A DNA stretch of 64,000 nt, from the NCBI GenBank assembly GCA_028865235.1, contig CP114561.1, forward strand, positions 1,694,001 through 1,758,000, in the 5' to 3' direction. Source of the DNA: Candidatus Manganitrophus sp. Lineage in GTDB: Bacteria > Nitrospirota > Nitrospiria > SBBL01 > Manganitrophaceae. Position numbers and translations under genes: made by a program. Shown here piece by piece: positions 55,801-63,998 of this stretch (position 1 is the first letter of the stretch; each line of letters opens with the position of its first letter). The notes below the pieces were generated by a model. It was not told the origin of the DNA, did not search any database, and was given only the letters and a program-made list of their open reading frames with translations.

Positions 55801-57244
55801 GGCCAGCGTGATTGCCGTCGGGCTGGTCGTTTCCATGTTCTTTACGCTGCTGGTGATCCCGGTCCTATACGTGATCGTCAAATCGCGGACCGCGAAACAG
55901 GGGGCTGGGGTCGCGGCGGTGGCTGCTTTTTGCCTGGTGGTCATGGTCGCCGGGCATGCTTTGGCGGGGCAGGTGAACCTCTCCCTGCCGGAAGCGGTTG
56001 AGCTCGCTCGAAAGCAGAATACCTCGCTGAAAATTTCCAGGGCGAAGGTGCTCGAAGCCCGGCAGCGTATTGTCTCGGCCAAGGCGAACTATTACCCGCA
56101 TCTGACAAACGATACACAGTACTTCGGCCTCTCTGATCCCCAATTGATCGACATCCCTGCCGGCAGCCTGGGAAACGTTCCCGGCGTGGGGCCCTTTCCG
56201 AGTCAGTCCACAACGATTGATCAAGGGGAAGACACCTTGCTGTTCAGCACCACGACCTTAAGACAGCCGCTCACGCAACTCTTTAAGATTCGTGAGATCG
56301 ATAAAATGGCGGAAGCGGACTATTTCATCGCGGAATCAGACACATTAACGTCGGAGCATGAAATCATTTTTAGCGTCCATCAGCTTTATTACAGTCTGCT
56401 GATTGCGCAAAAACAGACTGTTGCGGCGCAAGCGGCGGCTGCCGCCGCTCAGGAAGGCCTGCGTGAAAGCGAAGAGGCGGTCAAGGCCGGCAATGTCCTT
56501 GATGTCTCAGTGACAGGATATCGCGTGCAACTTCTTCAAAACCGGCAGTCCCTTCTGGCCGCTGAAAACCAGATCTCCGATTTGACGTTGGAACTGAATC
56601 ATCTTCTTGGACTGCCGCTCGATACGGAACTGGTCCTGGCGGAAATCAGTGACTCCTGCGCCGCGCCACAAACTCCGTCGCAGGATCTTATCCGGGAAGC
56701 GCTCTCTCGCAATCCTGAACTGCGATCCGCAAGGGGCTTCGTGACAAAAGCCGGCCATGCCGTCAATGCCGCCGAGGACGAGTATATCCCGGAAATCAGT
56801 CTGTTTGCGAACTATTCTTATCAGGACGGCGTTCCTTTCCTGACTCATACCAACGCGACATTCGGCGCGCAGATGACGTGGAGTATCTTCGATTGGGGGA
56901 GCCGCCGCGGCGTCGTCGGCCAGCGAAAGGCGCAGCTGATCCAAGCCGAAGAGAATCAGAAACAGGTCGCGGAGCGTATTACCGTGGACGTCACCAAAGC
57001 GTACCGGAAGCTGGAGCGGACCAGGATGATGATCGATGCCGCCAGGGAAGCGCTGAAACTCAATCGGGAGAATCAGCGATTGAGCGCCGACCGGTTGAAA
57101 GCGGCGACCACGACGAACGCCCAATATGCCGAATCGGTTGCCGCCGTCAGGAAGGCGGAACTGGATGAACTCCAGGCGACTTTAGAATATTGCCTCAACA
57201 AGGCAGACCTCGACCGGGTCTCCGGCGCGTTCACCGATGAATGA
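52835..57244 (+). CDS. RND permease fused to TolC-like outer-membrane factor
   Basis: This 1469-residue frame holds a complete RND permease (about 1-1025; helices, IVVLGIVVDDAIVIADNYVDLL with the proton-relay Asp pair, SGSSLWSPLASVIAVGLVV near its end). A signal-peptide-like stretch AAFCLVVMVAGHALAG follows, then a TolC family domain (about 1045-1469; two repeats of LPEAVELARKQNTSLKISRAKV type and a trailing long helix). Transporters of this kind export drugs or metals. A fused permease and outer-membrane channel would be topologically odd; the signal-like joint suggests either two genes merged by a missed stop or a real fusion cleaved after export. Confidence 0.8.
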   Translation: MNPIKLSLRYPIVTLILTTMLVFAGVQAFLGMPRTEDPTITIRTGLVMALYPGATSEQVEKQVTKTLEKHIFKFAEVRKEKTFSTSRPGLVVINVELEDSVTDSDQFWAKLRHEMNETRQTELPEGVKGPVVNSDFGETVALLIAVHGKQYGYRELRDYVDLIQDELRTVRNVGKLATYGGQSEQVWITSSLERVSQYLADPERIVQALRQRNVIAGSGNFEAEHAKIPMQTTGFFTTEEQIKNVLVDVSRTGQPLYIRDFAEVERRYQDPTFLVRYDGEPSILISVEMQKGKNIVHLGEQLDQVFARLKNRLPPDVQLDLIADQPHVVKERITGLSHEFMLAIGSVILVTIILLPFRVALIAALAIPVTLCVTLGVMNAVGIALHQVSIAALIVVLGIVVDDAIVIADNYVDLLDRGVPRAEAAWRSATDVLVPVFTATITIIASFLPLAILEGTSGEFIIALPITVAIALAVSFVVATVLTPILCRFFIKEGLHSHENGDAEKKKGFNLLDRLQAGYNFLIVYFMDRKKSAVVLGVAAFVAGIALFGTLREQFFPSAERNQFVIDLWIVQGSRIESTDAVMRRIEKHLAAKTGVTHYATFVGQSAPRVYYNVNPQQPDAAYGQFVVNTASVEATSRLVGELRESLRKLAPEALVIVKELQQGSQTEAPIEIRVSGDDIGELKRLGSRIEEIVSAVPYAQFVHQDYYNDIAMVDVNVNNELANRLGITEESVSRMLYGAFDGGPVSTFWEGDRPVSIMLRLDRESRSSFSDVQDAYVNSQLTNARVPLRAIATLEPNWQPSRIVRRNGVRTLTVRSFVKPGWYASDLLKTVEPQIKNLTLPAGYRIEYGGEKFNRDETFPQMLVALGISLLAIFLVLLIQFRTLSEPLVVMSSIPLALPGAVLGLLITRNPFGFTAFMGLISLSGIVVRNAIILIEYVNEKMAEGVPLEKAATEAGERRLRPIFLTTMAAAVGVTPMILSGSSLWSPLASVIAVGLVVSMFFTLLVIPVLYVIVKSRTAKQGAGVAAVAAFCLVVMVAGHALAGQVNLSLPEAVELARKQNTSLKISRAKVLEARQRIVSAKANYYPHLTNDTQYFGLSDPQLIDIPAGSLGNVPGVGPFPSQSTTIDQGEDTLLFSTTTLRQPLTQLFKIREIDKMAEADYFIAESDTLTSEHEIIFSVHQLYYSLLIAQKQTVAAQAAAAAAQEGLRESEEAVKAGNVLDVSVTGYRVQLLQNRQSLLAAENQISDLTLELNHLLGLPLDTELVLAEISDSCAAPQTPSQDLIREALSRNPELRSARGFVTKAGHAVNAAEDEYIPEISLFANYSYQDGVPFLTHTNATFGAQMTWSIFDWGSRRGVVGQRKAQLIQAEENQKQVAERITVDVTKAYRKLERTRMMIDAAREALKLNRENQRLSADRLKAATTTNAQYAESVAAVRKAELDELQATLEYCLNKADLDRVSGAFTDE

Positions 57245-57289
57245 AATTGCGAAGCGGGTCGATTGGAAAGAATCCATCGGGGGTGACTT

Positions 57290-58261
57290 ATGAATGATGT
57301 GGCGCAATTCTTTATCGGGCACGAAGAACTCGTTCTTGTCGCCGTGGTGTTTGCCGATCAGCTGGGATTGCCCATTCCGGCGGTCCCGGCGCTGCTCGCC
57401 GCCGGGGCGCTCGCCGGGACCGGCAAGATGACCCTCGGCATGGCGGTCGGCTTGAGTATGGCCGCCAGCTCGGCCGGCAATTTCATCTGGTATCTCCTGG
57501 GGCGCTTTCGAGGCAGGCAGGTCCTGAAACTGCTCTTCCGTATCTCACTTGAGCCGGACACGCACCTCCATCGCACGAAGCGCTTTTTCGATCGACACGG
57601 GATGTGGGCGCTCGTCATCAACACGTTCATTCCCGGACTGAGTTCGGTGACCCCCGCGCTCGCCGGGATGTTTGGCGCGAGCGTCGCGCGGTACTTGCTC
57701 TACAACGCCTTGGGCGCGCTCCTCTGGACTTCTTCTTACATCACACTGGGCTATCTGTTCAGCAACCAGCTTGAGCAGGTTGCCGCCCAATCGGCTCGTT
57801 TCGGCGGCTCGCTCGTCGCGCTGATCGCCGGCGCTTTGGCTGTGTACATTGCCTACAAATACATCCGCCAGCACCTTCTGCTGCGTGAGTTGCTCATCGC
57901 GCGCATCACACCGGATGAGCTCAAGCAGATGATGGACGACGGCCGTCAGGTCATGGTCCTCGACCTGCGTCAGCCGCTCGATGTACGGTCCGATCCCTAT
58001 ACGATTCCCGGCGCGCTGCAGATGGCAGTGGAAGAGCTGGAGCAGCGGCGTCCTGAAATCCCGCACGATCGGGATGTGATTCTCTACTGCGCCTGTCCCA
58101 ATGAAGTGATGGCCGCCCGAATGGCCCTCCTCCTCAAGAGGAACGGCGTTACGAAGGTCCGGCCTTTGGCCGGCGGGGTGGACGCTTGGCGCGCGCGCAA
58201 CTTTCCGGTGGAAGCGGTGGTCGCTGATCCTAGCCGAAAAGAATTTGAAACGGGTCGCTGA
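57290..58261 (+). CDS. DedA-family membrane protein fused to rhodanese
   Basis: The 323-residue protein has a DedA/SNARE-associated domain (about 1-200; EELVLVAVVFADQLGLPIPA, INTFIPGLSSVTPALAGMFG) that flips or transports phospholipids, then a rhodanese domain (about 210-315; MVLDLRQPLDVRSD and the active-site loop CACPNE with one cysteine as nucleophile). The C-terminal PLAGGVDAWRARNFPVE is the rhodanese signature. Downstream of the efflux operon by 45 bases, perhaps co-transcribed. Confidence 0.9.
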   Translation: MNDVAQFFIGHEELVLVAVVFADQLGLPIPAVPALLAAGALAGTGKMTLGMAVGLSMAASSAGNFIWYLLGRFRGRQVLKLLFRISLEPDTHLHRTKRFFDRHGMWALVINTFIPGLSSVTPALAGMFGASVARYLLYNALGALLWTSSYITLGYLFSNQLEQVAAQSARFGGSLVALIAGALAVYIAYKYIRQHLLLRELLIARITPDELKQMMDDGRQVMVLDLRQPLDVRSDPYTIPGALQMAVEELEQRRPEIPHDRDVILYCACPNEVMAARMALLLKRNGVTKVRPLAGGVDAWRARNFPVEAVVADPSRKEFETGR

Positions 58262-58551
58262 AAAATGCCTCTTTTGGGGGATTGAGATTCTTTAAGTAGA
58301 AGCTGGAGGATGAAGATAAGAGAAAAAACCTGCGCGCCCTTCGAGGGCAGCCGCGATACTCACATCCACCGGCTTCCGGTGGTCCTAGGGGAAAGGAGAA
58401 GACAACAAGGCCCTACAAAGTGCAACGAACCTAATCAAGCGAGCCACGACTCGATTCCGAAAACACAGAAGGAAATGGAGATGACGACTGCGCTCTTTAA
58501 CGAGATGGAACAAGACATCGAAGAAGAGCCCGCCACTCAAAGGAGGTGTGC
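58262..58551 (+). other. Mostly non-coding gap with hairpin
   Basis: A hairpin CCACCGG-CTT-CCGGTGG lies at 58366-58382. A 26-codon frame beginning MEMTTALFNEMEQDIEEEP ends in the ribosome site of the patatin gene; I could not support it as a gene. Confidence 0.35.
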
Positions 58552-59457
58552 ATGACTGTACTACATCGGCCACGCGTGGGACTGGCACTCGGCAGCGGCT
58601 CCGCACGCGGCTGGGCGCACATCGGCGTCATCCGCGCGCTGGAGAAGGCCGGGGTTCGTCCGGATATCGTCTGCGGAACATCGATCGGCGCATTGGTCGG
58701 CGCCGCCTACGCGGCCGGTGAGCTCGATCACCTCGAAAGCTGGGCACTGGAATTTAAAATGGGGGACGTGCTCGGGTTTATGGACCTAACCCTGAGCGGT
58801 GGAGCGGTCAAGGGCGCTCGCCTGATGGAATTTATCCGCCGCAATTGGGCGGACCGTCCGATCGAAGCGCTTGGAGTCCCCTTTGCCGCGGTCGCGACGT
58901 CGCTGCACACGGGGGCGGAAGTCTGGCTGCGCCGCGGCTCAACCCTCGACGCCGTACGCGCCTCGATCGCAGTACCTGGGCTATTCGCGCCGGTCCGATG
59001 GGAAGGATCGTTATTGGTCGACGGCGGACTGGTGAACCCTGTGCCGGTATCGCTGGCCCGCGCGATGGGCGCGGAGATTGTGATCGCAGTCGACCTCGCC
59101 TCCGACATCCTGGGCCGCCGCTTTCGCGCCGCCTCGGCCCCTGAAGCACCAACCGGCGCCGCTCGCAACTGGATGCGCCAGCTGCAGGAGAACATCAGCG
59201 CGCTCGCACCCAAGAAATCGCCGGACGAACCGGCCATGCCCTCGATGCTGGATGTCCTGACCACCTGCATGGACATCGTTGAGGTGAGGATCGCGCGCAG
59301 CCGCATGGCCGGCGAGCCGCCGGAGGTGGTGGTCGCCCCTCGGCTGGCGCGCCTTCGCCTGCTTGATTTTCACCGTGCAAAGGAAGCGATTGAGGAAGGT
59401 CGTCGCGCGGTGGAACGAGTCGCGCACACGCTTGCCGAGCTCAACGAGGATGCATGA
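58552..59457 (+). CDS. Patatin-like phospholipase (RssA/NTE group)
   Basis: The 301-residue protein has the patatin set: oxyanion motif LGSGSARGWAHIGVI, nucleophile elbow GTSIGALVG, and Asp in VDGGLVNPVPV, forming the Ser-Asp dyad. The small size and cytosolic nature match RssA-like hydrolases, which act on lipids or lysophospholipids. AAGGAGG precedes the ATG at 58552. Followed by a small STAS-like gene on the same strand. Confidence 0.92.
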   Translation: MTVLHRPRVGLALGSGSARGWAHIGVIRALEKAGVRPDIVCGTSIGALVGAAYAAGELDHLESWALEFKMGDVLGFMDLTLSGGAVKGARLMEFIRRNWADRPIEALGVPFAAVATSLHTGAEVWLRRGSTLDAVRASIAVPGLFAPVRWEGSLLVDGGLVNPVPVSLARAMGAEIVIAVDLASDILGRRFRAASAPEAPTGAARNWMRQLQENISALAPKKSPDEPAMPSMLDVLTTCMDIVEVRIARSRMAGEPPEVVVAPRLARLRLLDFHRAKEAIEEGRRAVERVAHTLAELNEDA

Positions 59458-59522
59458 TGAACGCAATGATGCCGGCGCGCCGCTGACGCCGATCGTAAGG
59501 CGGTTTCAACGAAGAGGTTTCA

Positions 59523-59900
59523 ATGCCGACGAACATCAAGATCATCCAGACTCAAGACTTCATTCGCGCCGCGCCAGATGGGGCGCTTGACCTGACAGCA
59601 AGCCGCGACCTCCTGAAAGACCTTGTCACCAAGTCCGTTACCGCTGGCAAGTACCATGTCCTTGTCGACACCCGAGGGGCCGAGGTTCGCCTCTCCATCC
59701 CGAATATCTTCGAACTCGGGGTCGCACTCGCTGCGGAACCGGCCCTCGCACGCCAAAAAGTGGCTATTCTGGTTCCTCCTGAGGCGAAGGCGAACGCAGA
59801 GTTCTTTGAGACCGTCGGTATCAACAGAGGAGCAAACCTGAGAGTCTTTACCGACTTCGAAACAGCCATCAAATGGCTCATCATGAAAGAACAACCCTGA
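59523..59900 (+). CDS. STAS/SpoIIAA-like protein
   Basis: The 125-residue protein reads ADGALDLTASRDLLKDLVTKSVTAGKYHVLVDTRGAEVRL and RQKVAILVPPEAKANAEFFETVGINRG, matching the SpoIIAA-like (STAS/SEC14-related) fold found in many bacterial proteins that respond to membranes or partners. No phosphorylation site can be assigned. It sits 66 bases after the patatin gene. Confidence 0.75.
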   Translation: MPTNIKIIQTQDFIRAAPDGALDLTASRDLLKDLVTKSVTAGKYHVLVDTRGAEVRLSIPNIFELGVALAAEPALARQKVAILVPPEAKANAEFFETVGINRGANLRVFTDFETAIKWLIMKEQP

Positions 59901-60087
59901 GCGCCCACTCCTCATTCATCTGCCTTAATTGATTGAGAACATCCAACGCCTTGAACCTGTTATTTTTAAATCCCACTACAATGAAATCCAACATGACCGG
60001 CCTCTTTTTTAGCCTGTCTGTTCGGCATCCGTTTGAAACCGCCTCCGGCGGCTTCAATACCGCTTCTGGTGATCCTGCTCAACTCGA

Positions 60088-61144
60088 CTATTGTACCCCT
60101 TCCGATCGACTGGCTGCCTTAGGGCGCTCCGCGGCGAGATCCCAGACTGCAATGAAGAGCGCCGCGATGATCGGCCCGACGATGGCGCCGTTGATTCCAA
60201 GGAGGGCGATACCGCCGAGCGTGGAGAGGAGCACCACGTACACTGGCATCTTCGTGTCCTTCCCGACGACAATCGGACGCACGACGTTGTCAACCGTGCC
60301 GATGACGAGCACGCCGTAGGCGATAAGGGCGAGCCCTTTCCACGTGGAGCCGGTCGCGAGGAGGTAGAGGGCCACCGGCCCCAGACAAGCACCGTTCCGA
60401 CGACAGGAAGCAGCGAAAGGATGGCCATCACCACCCCCAGAAAAGCGGAGCTTTGATGCCGAGGAGCCAGAAGATCAAGCCGCCGAGCGCGCCCTGCAGA
60501 ATGGCAATGACGACTTCGCTCTTGACCGTCGCACGGATCACCACGATGAACTTCTCGTAGAGGGCGCGCTTGCGCTCGCGCGAGAGCGGCGCCGCCTTGT
60601 AGATGCGCCGCCCGAGGCGATCACCGTCCCGGAGCAGGAAGTAGAGAAGATAAAGCAAGACGAAGAAGTTCGCCAGGACCTCGAACATGCCCTGTCCGAT
60701 GCTCACCATTTTCGAGGCGAGGAATTCGCTCCCTTGGGTGAGTGCGGCGGCGATGCGTGCCAGGAGCTTGCCCAGGTCAGTGATGCCGAGACGCTCCAGG
60801 GTCTGCTTTGCCGAGGCGGGCAAGACGCCGACGATCTGCTCGAAGTAGCGCCGGAAATCGAGCTCGCCCGACTGGATGCGCGCGTACACGCCCGCCGCCT
60901 GGTCGACAAGCTCCCTGCCCACGGCGAAGAGCGGCACAATCGCGATCAGCACGATGGCAACAAGGGTGAGGCCGGCGGCCGCGTTCCGCCGTCGCAGCCG
61001 GCGCCGCAGGCGCCGGTTGAGCGGCTCGAAGATGACGGCGAGGACCGTCGCCCAGAGCACGACCGCGTAGTAGGGCCACATGATCCAGGCGAACGCAATC
61101 GTCACCGCGACGACGAGCGCGATGAAACTTCGGTCCTTGTTCAT
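60088..61144 (-). CDS. AI-2E family transporter, two frameshifts
   Basis: The main frame reads MNKDRSFIALVVAVTIAFAWIMWPYYAVVLWATVLAVIF, typical of AI-2E (TqsA/PerM-like) transporters. It is interrupted at a C5 run (60434-60438) and a C4 run (60379-60382), each short by one. Joined, it is 352 residues with about seven helices, including KAPLFWGVVMAILSLLPVVGTVLVWGPVALYLL and the GPIIAALFIAVWDL end. Family members export small molecules or Na+. It overlaps the previous gene by 4 bases (ATGA). Confidence 0.85.
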
Positions 61145-61431
61145 GGCGTCCAGCACCGATTCCAGGTCGAGCAACCGGCGGGCGAGTGATCGGCGCTCGG
61201 TCGCAGACCCTTCGGGCCGGTAGGAAGCGGGGAAGATGCGGGCGCATTTTTCGGGACGTTCAGAGCGTGCGCCGATCGCTGATCAGGATCGAATCGACCA
61301 AATACCGCCGGGTTATCCCGAAAGTGCCGCTTGAGCGTTCTGATCCGAGAGTCGTCGTCCGGGTGGTTTGACAGCACCTCAGGGTGCTCGTCGGGATTCG
61401 CGCTCTTTACAACCAAGATAAATTTACTCAT
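61141..61431 (-). CDS. Small protein coupled to the AI-2E transporter
   Basis: The ATG at 61431 follows AAAGGAGG and the stop overlaps the transporter ATG by 4 bases. N-terminal half: MSKFILVVKSANPDEHPEVL, then RIRTLKRHFRDNPAVF; the second half is low-complexity and may reflect a shifted frame, since the other frame there reads RRLLDLESVLDAMNKD. So either a 96-residue coupled protein or a longer transporter N-terminus split by another indel. Family not recognised. Confidence 0.5.
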   Translation of the reverse strand: MSKFILVVKSANPDEHPEVLSNHPDDDSRIRTLKRHFRDNPAVFGRFDPDQRSAHALNVPKNAPASSPLPTGPKGLRPSADHSPAGCSTWNRCWTP

Positions 61432-62168
61432 GATCGTCCTCCTTTGGTTTGGTGTTTGAGTTTGCTTCATCCAAAACCGCCCCGCAGCCAGCGCGAACGA
61501 ATGAGTGGCTTTCTGTGTCTTTGAAGTCATTCTGCATGTACATCCTAGCGCCTGTTTTATTTGCATGTCTATTACTCGTCAGGAGGAGTATTGAGCGTTA
61601 CACGATTCGTTTTTTCCCAGGCAACTTTTATTCTTCAGTTTTATATAAATAGCAGGGTCCTATCGTGGTGAGAGCTCGGAAGATTCATCCTCTCTTGGTT
61701 GTCCTCAGAAATAACGCGCTGGATGGTTGAACCGCTTCTTCGTTTATTGATTAAATTGAGCGCTTTCATATTGAACACGCACGCGCTTCGCATTCCCCGC
61801 CCCTTGGGGCGCGGGTTAGACGCGTGAATAAAAATAGATTCATCTCCATTCGGGTCGAAGATTCCCCGCTGCTTGCGGCGGGGAACTTCAAAAGGGCGCT
61901 GATCTGGGGAGCGTTGTCGTATCATCGTTTGACAGATTTTTAGTCGATATGATAAAGTCCGCAACCATGTAATCCTAAGCAACTTCATCATGAAAAATTG
62001 ACCAAGTATTGCCCGTAACGAGGGTTTGATGAGGTGGCATGAACCGACCCGGTAATGCGTATTCATCGACGCCCGGCTTATCTTTACCCGTTATTTAAAA
62101 CACTCCTCCTCGCGGGCTTCGTTAAAGAGCGACCAACCGGGTTGAACGTGTGAGGGGGTGTTTTGCTC
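61432..62168. other. Non-coding region with hairpins
   Basis: No supported gene in 737 bases. Hairpins lie at about 61794-61814 and 61862-61885 (TTCCCCGC...GCGGGGAA), in a sequence whose accidental translation (PRRKQRGIFDPNGDE) is typical of dispersed repeats in other genomes. The promoter of the downstream kinase is probably near 62100. Confidence 0.45.
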
Positions 62169-63650
62169 ATGTCGAAAAATCGAACCGAGGCGGCCCTTCG
62201 CGCATTGGGCAACCACTACCGGCTCCTTGTTCAGAATTCTCCCGATGTTATCTTGATGGTCGATCGTCACGGCACAATTTTATTTATCAATCGTACCTTT
62301 CCGCAACATACGGTTGAAAGTGTCATCGGAACGGACGCCACCCGCTGTCTTACGCTGAAGGATGGCACACGCTTTAAGACACTGTTGAAAAAGATGTTCG
62401 ATGCCGGAGAACCCCTGCAGTTGGAATTGGAATCGATCAGTTCCAAACGTTGGCTGGTCCGGATCTTCCCGATCCAGCACGACGAAGATCTCGAATCGGC
62501 CCTGGTCATCGCTACCAACATCACAGAGCAGAAGGGGACGGAACGGGCCCTTCTGGAAAGCAACGATCTGAACCGCCGGATCATCGAGGCTGTCCCGGCT
62601 GGAATCGTTCAGGTAGCGACCGATGGCGCCATTCGCATGGCCAATGGACATGCGCAGCGGATTTTGGGCCTCCGGCTTGATGAGCTGACGAAATTATATG
62701 TCGCCGATTTCGACACAAAGACGATTTGGGAAGACGGCACCCCTTGTGAACCCAAAGACTATCCCGTATCGAAATGCCTGGCAACCGGAAAACCCCAACC
62801 GGGCGTGATCCTCGGCGTCCGGCGTCGCGACGGGCAGACCTCCTGGAGCATCTTCAGCGCCATTCCGATGAGAGACCCGAAGAGCGGAACGTTGTCCGGC
62901 GCCATCGTCACTTTTATCGACATTACCGAGCAAAAGCGGACGGAAGTGGAACTGGAGAACTCGCGTCAGCAGTTGCGTGATCTTTCCACGCACCTGCAGA
63001 CGATCTTGGAGGAAGAGCGCACAAGGCTCTCTCGGGAAATTCATGATGAGCTGGGGCAGCAGCTCACCATCTTGAAAATGGATCTGGCCTGGCTGAGGAA
63101 ACAATTGCCTCGAAAAGAGAACCTTCTCCGGCAGCGGACCCAATCGATGACCAAACTGGTGGATGCCACAATCCGAGGCGTCCGAAAAATCTCCGCGGAA
63201 ATGCGGCCGGTGGTGCTGGATGACTTGGGCCTCACGGCGGCCATGGAGTGGCAGGTCGAAGAGTTTAAGAACCGGACAGGTCTGCGATGTCAATTTACCG
63301 CTCGGCCGGAGGAGATCACGCTCGATCGGGACCGCTCGACGACGGTGTTTCGCATTTTTCAGGAGACCCTCACGAATATTATTCGGCACGCCCACGCCGA
63401 TGAAATTCAGGTCCGTTTAGAGAAAATGGAAGATCACCTTTGTCTGGAGGTCCGCGACAACGGAAGAGGAATTACCGAGGGGCAGATTGCCAACTCCAAA
63501 TCGCTCGGCCTTCTTGGTATTCGGGAGCGAGCGCGGCTCTGGGGAGGAACCGTCAACATTCAGGGAGCACCGGGAAAGGGAACGACTCTTTCCGTTCGGA
63601 TTCCGCTTTACCCGCCGGGAGGGGAGGAGAAAGAACAAATCGGGAGTTAA
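62169..63650 (+). CDS. PAS-PAS sensor histidine kinase (HisKA_3), intact paralogue
   Basis: This 493-residue soluble kinase is closely similar to the one at 31657: two PAS domains (LLVQNSPDVILMVDRHGTILFINRTF; IIEAVPAGIVQVATDG), a dimerisation/phosphoacceptor helix SREIHDELGQQLTILKMDLAWL, and HATPase motifs ETLTNIIRHAHADE, DNGRGI, LGLLGIRERA and GKGTTLSVRIPL. The phosphate acceptor is the His in REIHDE. The ATG at 62169 has GAGGGGG 10 bases upstream; a TTG at 62163 is possible. No NarL-type regulator is adjacent. Confidence 0.9.
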   Translation: MSKNRTEAALRALGNHYRLLVQNSPDVILMVDRHGTILFINRTFPQHTVESVIGTDATRCLTLKDGTRFKTLLKKMFDAGEPLQLELESISSKRWLVRIFPIQHDEDLESALVIATNITEQKGTERALLESNDLNRRIIEAVPAGIVQVATDGAIRMANGHAQRILGLRLDELTKLYVADFDTKTIWEDGTPCEPKDYPVSKCLATGKPQPGVILGVRRRDGQTSWSIFSAIPMRDPKSGTLSGAIVTFIDITEQKRTEVELENSRQQLRDLSTHLQTILEEERTRLSREIHDELGQQLTILKMDLAWLRKQLPRKENLLRQRTQSMTKLVDATIRGVRKISAEMRPVVLDDLGLTAAMEWQVEEFKNRTGLRCQFTARPEEITLDRDRSTTVFRIFQETLTNIIRHAHADEIQVRLEKMEDHLCLEVRDNGRGITEGQIANSKSLGLLGIRERARLWGGTVNIQGAPGKGTTLSVRIPLYPPGGEEKEQIGS

Positions 63651-63751
63651 GGAATGGCCTCTTTTCGGGGGTTACTCCAGCTAAGATTAAAAAAATTAAT
63701 TGCTTGGAACAGGCTTCTGACGAGAACTTTTTCTCTAAGTCTTGAAAAACT

Positions 63752-63830
63752 GGAGAGGGAAACGGGATTGGCTCCCATGGTACGGAAGCGCGTCGGAGGG
63801 AGGCTTCGCTCTATTAAAATGTGATCCCTC
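63752..63830. repeat. Dispersed about 75-bp element, copy B
   Basis: Homologous to 49402-49480, beginning GGGAAACGGGATTGGCTCCC and ending CTTCGCTC...GATCCC. The first 13 bases are identical to part of the adjacent tRNA-Gly 3' end. Confidence 0.5.
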
Positions 63831-63923
63831 GGCCTTGCCGTGGAATCAGGCGCCGTGAACCCGCAGAGGGTCGCGGGATGGCATCGGAGGGTATAAGTTG
63901 TAACTACTTGTGAAGAATAAATT

Positions 63924-63998
63924 TGGAGCGGGAAACGGGATTTGAACCCGCGACCCTCGCCTTGGCAAGGCGATGCTCTACCGCTGAGCTATTCCCGC
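63924..63998 (-). tRNA. glyT: tRNA-Gly (anticodon GCC)
   Basis: On the minus strand the sequence folds as a cloverleaf: acceptor GCGGGAA/TTCCCGC, D-arm GCTC...GAGC, anticodon stem TCGCC/GGCGA with loop TTGCCAA (anticodon GCC), T-arm GCGGG/CCCGT with TTCAAAT, discriminator T and encoded CCA. Reads GGC and GGU/GGC glycine codons. Confidence 0.95.

Noticed and set aside
61641..62066. 141-codon minus-strand frame before the second PAS kinase
   Set aside because: Its translation resembles that of dispersed intergenic repeats, with hairpins in the DNA; no gene is supported.
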